Source: Sanghuangporus weigelae (lineage: Eukaryota > Basidiomycota > Agaricomycetes > Hymenochaetales > Hymenochaetaceae). Taken from it: a stretch of DNA of 64,000 bases. Made by a program: the position numbers and the translations under genes. The DNA lies in assembly GCA_033182465.1 (NCBI GenBank), contig CP137325.1, positions 2,186,262 through 2,250,261 on the forward strand. Direction: 5' to 3'. Position 1 is the stretch's first letter. Each line of letters starts with the position of its first letter. Below, one piece after another: positions 57,736 through 64,000 of this stretch. Below the pieces are notes generated by a model. That model made no database searches. It was not told the DNA's origin and worked only from the letters and a program-made list of their open reading frames with translations.

Positions 57736-58559
57736 CGTATCAGTTTCTCGATGCACGTATGTACTAAAAGCAATGGGTGGATTGTAGAGAAAATGCTAGG
57801 CTGCGACACGACATACTTTATTCTTCCTTATAGTCAGCTCTGGAACGTTTGGATGGGACAGTCGCAGTTAATTAGATCCATTAGATAAATCTTGTCTCTC
57901 AGAAATTACGATCAGAGAACAGAACAAGCTGACCAGATTCCCGAAGGATGTTAAACACGAAATATGTACCAAGCCAATGTCAATTCGCTTTCTCTGAAGA
58001 TGCTCCGAATTGTAGCCGCCTTGTCGAGCCTTCCCCATGCTTGGTCCTTAGTATTATGCTCGACGTGTATATTTCATTCAACCCTTTTCCTAAAATTTCT
58101 GGCTTTTCTGGAGTCAACTTGGGGTCGAAACACTACTAGAAGATAGCTCACCGCATAAGGGATGAGGTTTTGCGATTCCGTCGCGCTGGAATACGGCCTT
58201 CCACTCATCATAGATGCTCTTCCAAACTTCGCCAACATTGTTGTTGCGGTCCACTTCGACTTCATTCAGTCCGCGATCGGGATGACGGACGAATGTGAGT
58301 TTCAACCTCGTCGACGTCACAGTGGTTTCATCGTCACAGCGGTACCTGAGAACATGTCAGTCACGTTTGCATCCAGTGGCTATGCATTTTTTCTTCGGTC
58401 CCGAAATGACGCCAACTTGATATTCTCGATGTCAACACCATACGGCCCTGGCTTTTCGGAAAATGTCGTTTTCATAAGAAGATAAAATGAGCAATTTTTG
58501 GTTTTGGACTCTGCAGAGTCTGCACGGGTCCAAAGCGTTACGACGGTCGACAGGCCAAA
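57736..58559. other. Intergenic with an unplaced minus frame
   Basis: A minus frame at 58114-58320 (RLKLTFVRHP, EVEVDRNNNVGEVWKSIYDEW) resembles a ubiquitin-like N-terminal module such as those starting Crinkler-type proteins. It could be the detached 5' end of the broken gene to its left. No joining exons were found. Confidence 0.3.
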
Positions 58560-60727
58560 ATGGACGAGAAACTACAAGAGGCCTCGGGACTCGGTGATCA
58601 AATTCCTCGAGTATGCGCTGCAAACGAGCCTAAAACTGGCCTTCGGCGAGATCTGTCGACAAGACAGGTGTCAATGATTGCAATAGCGGGGACAATTGGA
58701 ACAGGTTTGTTTTTGGGTACGGGCCGTTCACTTGCTCAAGGAGGTCCTGCGAGGTAAGTACGACATCCTCTTGCTCTGTTTCTGCGAACGAATAATGGAG
58801 ATAATCCATGTCGATCTAGTATTCTAATCTGCTATGGGGTCATCGGTTTTATCGTTTATATCGCTCTCATCCTACTCGGAGAACTCGCTACTCAATACCC
58901 TGTGGCTGGATCTTTCACTGTCTATGCTGCACGGTTCTTCTCGCCCTCCTATGCTTTTGCGCTGAGCTGGAACTACTGGTTCAACGATGCGGTATCAGTC
59001 GCATCGGATCTTACCGCAGCACAGCTCGTCCTTCAGTATTGGACAGACTGGTATCCCTGGGTCATCTCCATCTTTTTCCTCGTCTTTCTACTGTCAGTCA
59101 ATGCTCTGAGTGTTCGATCTTATGGTGAAGTGGGTACGTTCCTGCCTCTCTTACTAAAGCATGCTCATCTCTTAGCTTTTTCCGCCTGCAGAATACCTTC
59201 TTTCCCTCCTGAAAGTAGTTACGATTGTTGTTTTCATCATAATGGGCGCTTTGGTCAATGCAGGCGTAAACCAGGAGCATAGATACATCGGTGGTGAGAA
59301 TTGGCGCATTCCAGGTGCTCCATTTGTTGGTGGCGTCGCTGGCTTTGCGCGAGTTCTTGTAACTGCGAGCTTTGCGTATGGCGGAACAGAAAGTCTCGCA
59401 GTTACTGCAGGAGAGACGAGAAACCCGACAAGGAGCATGCCACGCGTTGTTCGCACCGTCTTTTGGCGGATTCTACTGTTTTGTATCCTGGCGATCCTTA
59501 TGATTGGGCTAAATGGTGAATCTCATTCCTACCTCTCGGTGGATCTGTCTGACGGTGTTTCACATGTAGTACCGTACACATACCCAAACCTTTCAAATCG
59601 GTCTACAACGACTTCACCGTTCACAATTGTATTTCGCGAAGCTGGGACTAGTGAGTGCCTCTTCTCTTTTGGAATGTAAAGTTGAAGAAGTTGACCAAAA
59701 AATGGAACAAACAGACGTTGCCGCTTCTTTCATGAATGCCGTTGTCCTATCGTCCGTGCTCTCTGCTGGGAACCATGCTCTTTACGCCGGAACCCGTAAG
59801 TAGCAGCATGCATTGTTCAAGCGCATCGGAACTGACTAGTGCCTATCAGGGATTCTCTACTCTCTTTCAACTTCTTCGCCTCGACTTGCACCTCAAGTCT
59901 TTTCCTATACGACTTCGAGAGGAGTTCCTCTATGGGCGCTCCTCGGTACGGCAAGCATCAGTGCATTGTGCTTCGCGAGTTCTTTTGTAGGTTCCGGTGA
60001 GCTCTGGGGATGGCTGCAGAACATTGTCGGTGTGTCCAATCAGGTTGGCACAACTTCGCGTTTTCGATACGCCATGTATGTCTTGTTGAACGTCACATTT
60101 CCAAAATCGTAGCTCGCTTGGTTGTCCATCGGCATAGCGTCGTGGCGCTTCCGTAAGGCCTGGCTGGCACAAGGTAGGCCACTTTCAGAAATGAAGTTCA
60201 GAGCCAGTTGGACATGGCCTTGGGGTGCCCCTTTCGTTGTCATTTCAGTGTCCCTCATCATCCTCTGTACGTTCTTCTCTATTCACAAATATGTGCAGTC
60301 GAAATGTTGATGCCCATGTGATTTTTCACTTTATGTGGCAGTCCAAGGATGGACTTCATTCTATCACACATTCTCGCCGGTCGATTTTGTCTCACTGTAC
60401 CTCGAGCTCCCAGTTATAGCCTTCATGACTTTGTTCTGGTTCCTTGTGAGACACCGCCACTTCCTGATTCACCAGCGTTGGTTTGGTGTATCCGAGTCTT
60501 CCGATAATAATATCTACGCCTCAGAAGCTGCGGAACCTTCTGGTGTTTCGTCTTCCCATCCAACCAGGAAGCACGATTATGGGGAACTAGTTGACATTAA
60601 AACAGTTGACTTGCTTGCCGATGAGCATACGGAAGACGAGCATGATGCAGAGGACGACACTGTTCGAGCCGCGAGGAGAAGAGGCCGTTGGGGATGGGTA
60701 TGGCGCATTTACGAAGCCATTGCTTAG
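58560..60727 (+). CDS. Amino-acid permease, YAT type
   Basis: Eight exons: 58560-58753, 58820-59133, 59192-59515, 59570-59650, 59715-59795, 59850-60043, 60113-60266 and 60342-60727, giving 575 aa. The conserved start of the first span is GLRRDLSTRQVSMIAIAGTIGTGLFLGTG. Other family blocks are ELATQYPVAGSFTVYAARF, ALSWNYWFNDAVSVASDL, YGGTESLAVTAGETRNPTRSMPR, SSVLSAGNHALYAGTR, and VPLWALLGTASIS. About 12 membrane spans are predicted. The N-terminus is Lys-bearing and acidic, and the C-terminus ends with a charged RRRGRWGWVWR. It imports amino acids by proton symport at the plasma membrane. Intact. Confidence 0.93.
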
Positions 60728-61482
60728 GAGCAACGATCCACCACAAAATCAGTCAAGGGAGTGGCAAATGCATATGAACCCATCACTAGAGTCAAGAATG
60801 TTCAAGTATGTGGATTCGAACTCAGCCTTGCGTGTTTTCACGCATCTTCCCCAAACTGTTGGTTATGCAGGTCTAGTTTGTTAATGGTTTAATAACATTC
60901 TCCTCTTACTGTCTTGGATCAAGTATTGTAAATTTACCGTGGTACTTCGCTCCAGTAAACGTCCTTCCAAAATGTAGAGGTAGCACGTCCTTTATCACCT
61001 CTCGTGCTTCAGCTTCGAACCATCTTTTATTACCGAACACGTGAAATTCGATTTTATCCCACAATAACTAAAAACGAACGTGCACTCGTTCAGTGTGTCG
61101 AGGGTTGAACTGCCGCCCAGTCGAAGAAACGTTTTCAAACCGGGGGTTCGCTTCTTCTCCTGTTCAGAGAACGCTTCGCAAGTAGCCTTCCCTACTCTGC
61201 CGACATCAGAATTGGGCAAAATCAAACTCACACCGGGATTGCTTCACGTAGCATTTTCTTTGATGAGGGAAGGCGAGACACATTATTTTCCGATGTTGCC
61301 TTTTGTCGTCGAAATAGCTCCGTCATCTGCGATGCTGAACAACTCCCGAAGCTTGCGATCCATCGTCTGCGAGGTACACTTTCCATGGCATGTTCTGTCA
61401 CTTACGTCACTAAAATACTGACCACAACGCTCACCTATTGAAAATTAGTTTCCGTCAGCTAATCACCACGCGAACAGAAGTA
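60728..61482 (-). other. Possible 3' exons of the DUF2235-like gene
   Basis: A minus segment near 61300-61380 reads HAMESVPRR, reminiscent of the HALALDERR block that follows DTV in DUF2235 proteins. Further left, at 60995-61231, is an unassigned frame. I could not splice these onto exon 5 in frame, so the 3' half is probably degraded. Confidence 0.3.
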
Positions 61483-62444
61483 TCAATGAAACGCACACGC
61501 AAATCTAGAGTACCGATAGACGTTTGCTATACCGGAAGGGCCCCTAACAGGTTCCAAAGAAGGTAGTGCTTTATCATTATTCCAGAGTCCAAGTAATTCG
61601 ACCCGGGTATCGAAACACCGAAGAATTGACTGCGAAGGACGATGAGAAGTAACTGGAGAATAAGCATGGGCCAACTCACAAAATCCTCCCAATCTTCACG
61701 TAGACTACGCTGGCCAAGATTGATCGCTTCGTCAGCTTCATCTTCCCAGTATACGGATTGGAGAATTCCCACCTGGGACGGTAAGACATGAATGCGTTCC
61801 TCCAGAGACAGTATTGCTTTACTTACGTTGGCTACGATGCGAGAGACGGCAATGGCAGCAAGAGCACCTTCTGCATCTCCGAACAGATATATTCCATCCC
61901 TTGTTCCTTTCGGACCAACTTGCGAATCAACCTTGTCTGGTGATTGAATGCGTCGATCAGATAACTATAGAAAAAGAAGGTATGACTCACAGTTCTTGAC
62001 GAGATGCTCGTATCCACGACGGATCTGGCTTTCAACACATCGCCGTTTCTCGGACTTTAGTAGTTGAAAGAGACCACATACACGGGAGGCTTTCTTAGAT
62101 TCCTCTGCATCTGGGTCTACCCAGGGCTGAAGAGGCAAAATCAGCCCCTGACGTCATTTTCGTACCAGGTAAGTTGATTTTACCACTACGTGGATGTGCA
62201 CATTATGGCTTGAGGGAAGGCTCTCCAGAAATCCAGCGAGAGCAGGGCTGACCACTATTGGTTCAGTGACTTTGCCTTGAAATTCTTTCCGACCCTCTGC
62301 TACATCGCGTCTTTCACTGGCTTCAGAACAATCAAATAACACGACGTGCTGACTACCACATGCAGGAAAGCTCCTTCCCTGGTTGATATCGTTAAGACCA
62401 TACAGTTGGTACAGGTTCCTGAAGGGCTCGGCGTAGAATTTCAT
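61483..62444 (-). CDS. DUF2235-like protein lacking the catalytic nucleophile motif
   Basis: Five exons: 62184-62444, 61991-62126, 61827-61936, 61680-61772 and 61483-61629, giving 248 aa as far as readable. The middle aligns with DUF2235: GYEHLVKNY, then GIYLFGDAEGALAAIAVSRIV where canonical proteins have IYLFGFSRGAYTARALAG, and VGIL. A later block RVELLGLWNND replaces VEFVGVWDTV. The nucleophile Ser and the WDT motif are therefore both changed. The N-terminus (HVVLFDCSE instead of LVLCFDGT) is also altered. Splice sites are good and the frame is open, so it may encode a pseudoenzyme or be an early pseudogene. The C-terminal half, including a GSHSDVGGG block, was not found. The canonical relative is at 25034-27843. 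Confidence 0.6.
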
Positions 62445-63117
62445 GGCTGGTGTGATGGGGGAAGGGAATGAACGTATGTGTGAAATTTGTCACACAAGGT
62501 CACGCGATGATTGACGAATGGTAAAGATTCGGTCACACGGAAGATTCTCCTTGCACTCAGATCACACCGCTACTGACTGAAATAACCGTAGCATTACTGT
62601 GGCAGTCAAGAGGGAAGAATCCCTCTTACATTCACTATCTATCAGCTATATATACTGTTGGAATACAATCCGGCGAAGTATCCTGGAGGATACCCAAGCG
62701 TGATTAACCTCAGATCAGCAGGAACCATTGAGGTTACGGACTCACCGCCCTCGTCTCGAGGGCACGAGGCATTCTCTTTATTCATTGGACACTACTCTCT
62801 GAGCAGGGGAGCAAGTGAATGATTCAAGCACACAGCTAGTTAATTCGGTAACTATAGAAGTATATAAGAAATAGACTACATATTTATAGATTTTCTGTGT
62901 TTTGGATAATCAAGATGTGAGACAAAAGAATCAGAATAATATACATCATAGAGGAGTAACAGGAACATAGTGGAAGTATGGAATAATTAAGTCAAATAGT
63001 GACTGTAAAACAAATCAAGACAGAAAACCAGAAAACCAGTCCAAGACACATGGTCTGAATATTCCTTGATCAGGACTTTGTCAATTTGAATTCTAATGCT
63101 CCTCCTCAGATCATGTG
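62445..63117. other. Subtelomeric intergenic DNA
   Basis: AT-rich from about 62850, with short direct repeats (CAGAAAACCAGAAAACCAG near 63020). No gene recognised. Confidence 0.4.
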
Positions 63118-63210
63118 GAGTCCTAGTTCAAATGCAAAGTGTTTGACTTTGAAGCCAGGAAGAGGTTTTTGTTAGGGAGTAGGCCCGGGGTTACACCGGT
63201 TCGATTCTTT
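63118..63210 (+). repeat. tRNA-Gln-like relic, possible tRNA-derived SINE head
   Basis: An anticodon-arm-like segment with loop CTTTGAA (anticodon TTG, Gln) lies near 63145-63155. A B-box-like GGTTCGATTC lies at 63198-63207, the usual pol III internal promoter element. The spacing between the two is too large for a functional tRNA and the acceptor stem does not close. A decayed tRNA or the head of a SINE fits best; I could not identify a SINE body or tail. Confidence 0.3.
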
Positions 63211-63843
63211 TGCCTAAGCAGTGGTGTGTTGTGCAGAGGTGATCTTATCTACCCACATCTGGCTGTACCACGCGGTCCCTTACTAGCCTTCCTAGTCACA
63301 GTCCGAGTTATGGATGCTTTCAGATACAAGGTGATAATAAAGCAGATTGGGATTTTCAAGAGGTGTGATAGTACAAAGCACACAGGAATAGTCTGGTTGG
63401 GACTTTACACCATGTGTTAAGATAACACAGTGATTAGTCATATTCCAGGCTTACACCAGTGTGTTAAGAGGATCAAAAGATAGGAGAATGAGGGTCTAAT
63501 CCTTCAGCTATTTATGCTCCCAGATATTCCATTTTCTATCCTATTTTTTACTCATCCTGTCTCCACTTTACTCCACTTTTCTCCATCATTACATCTGTTC
63601 CTTTGTCATCCTGCTGCGCTTTGCTCCACTTTGCTCCAATCTTTGTAAGGTCGTCTCTACTATGACAGAATTCTGTGGAGTTACTGACTGAGACAATAGA
63701 GGTGGTGTTCAGATATGGAATGCTCCACTGTCAGTACTCCATAATAATGTCATTGCCATTATTGAGTGGCATCCTTGCTCTTGGAGCAATGTAAGCTGCT
63801 CAGTATGTGATTCTTCGGGATTCATCTCGAGGTCCAGTGAGTG
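63211..63843. other. Subtelomeric DNA
   Basis: Contains pyrimidine-rich repeated words (CTCCACTTTACTCCAC, CTTTGCTCCACTTTGCTCC) at 63550-63640 and paired ACACCA(T/G)TGTGTTAAG-like words near 63405 and 63455. No gene supported. Confidence 0.4.
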
Positions 63844-64000
63844 TTAGGCTTTAGGGTTCGGCTTAGGGTTAGGCTTAGGCTTAGGGTTAGGCTTAGGGTT
63901 AGGCTTAGGGTTAGGCTTAGGGTTAGGCTTAGGGTTAGGCTTAGGGTTAGGGTTAGGCTTAGGGTTAGGCTTAGGGTTAGGCTTAGGGTTAGGCTTAGGG
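63844..64000 (+). repeat. Telomeric array with mixed TTAGGG/TTAGGC units
   Basis: The last ~157 bp are hexamers, dominated by the 12-bp unit TTAGGGTTAGGC. There is one consecutive TTAGGGTTAGGG pair near 63941 and a variant TTCGGC near 63857. G-rich repeats reading outward on the plus strand are as expected for the right end of a chromosome. Regular alternation with TTAGGC is unusual for a basidiomycete, whose canonical repeat is TTAGGG. The array runs to the window edge, so its length is unknown. Confidence 0.9.

Noticed and set aside
63139-63420. 93-aa subtelomeric ORF
   Set aside because: It overlaps the tRNA-like relic, and its composition and context show no coding support.
1-64000. CRISPR arrays, prokaryotic operons, rRNA genes
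   Set aside because: No regularly spaced direct repeats with spacers, no rRNA-like sequence, and intron-rich genes show a eukaryotic genome.

Overview
The window looks like a chromosome end from a mushroom-forming basidiomycete (Agaricomycetes). The evidence is intron-dense genes with canonical GT-AG introns of about 45-65 nt, a C2-NACHT-WD40 NLR, a secreted class II heme peroxidase, class I hydrophobins, LRR-type F-box proteins, a TPR/CHAT relic, Tup1, and a TTAGGG-type telomeric array running into the right edge. All exon structures were derived by hand from reading frames and splice consensus. No database search was possible, so family names rest on motifs recognised by eye.

Region 1 (1-11.2 kb) is an accessory, immunity-like block. 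A 10-exon C2-NACHT-WD40 NLR (1940-6109, minus) is head-to-head with a protein kinase (6475-8123, plus). The kinase carries a C-terminal beta-rich domain that I do not recognise. The same domain, with a DDLTGT-like core and a GxGxWxST-like end, recurs as a lone 3' exon at 1075-1436 and as a tandem pair in a membrane-anchored protein at 10050-11177, so copies flank the NLR on both sides. A 130-bp PIF/Harbinger-like MITE lies at the left edge.

Region 2 (11-25 kb) holds a TspO/MBR-like membrane protein, a possible 52-aa four-exon protein, two divergent head-to-head F-box paralogues, an HCNGP/SAP30BP-type nuclear protein, an unrecognised small gene, and a broken L-amino-acid oxidase.

Region 3 (25-45.5 kb) holds a DUF2235 hydrolase with an Ala-rich helical insert and membrane segments, an SGNH/rhamnogalacturonan-acetylesterase-like secreted enzyme with an altered catalytic site, and a 623-bp hAT-type non-autonomous transposon with a perfect 8-bp target duplication. 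It also has GPI8 (GPI transamidase catalytic subunit), an F-box gene split by an in-frame UAA, the global corepressor TUP1, and a nine-exon class II peroxidase whose substrate-site residues match neither a standard Mn peroxidase nor a lignin peroxidase.

Region 4 (46-64 kb) is younger and more decayed. It contains a TPR-CHAT pseudogene with the catalytic Cys position replaced, a tandem segmental duplication carrying two hydrophobins with identical exon lengths, a long acidic/Ser-rich coiled-coil protein, a broken Crinkler/kinase-like gene, a YAT-type amino-acid permease, and a DUF2235-like gene whose GFSRGA nucleophile motif is replaced. The end is subtelomeric DNA with a tRNA-Gln-like relic and a telomeric array built mainly from a 12-bp TTAGGG+TTAGGC unit.

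Housekeeping genes (GPI8, TUP1, HCNGP, permease) are thus interspersed with fast-evolving recognition, secretion and degradation genes and with several fresh pseudogenes, as expected near a fungal telomere.
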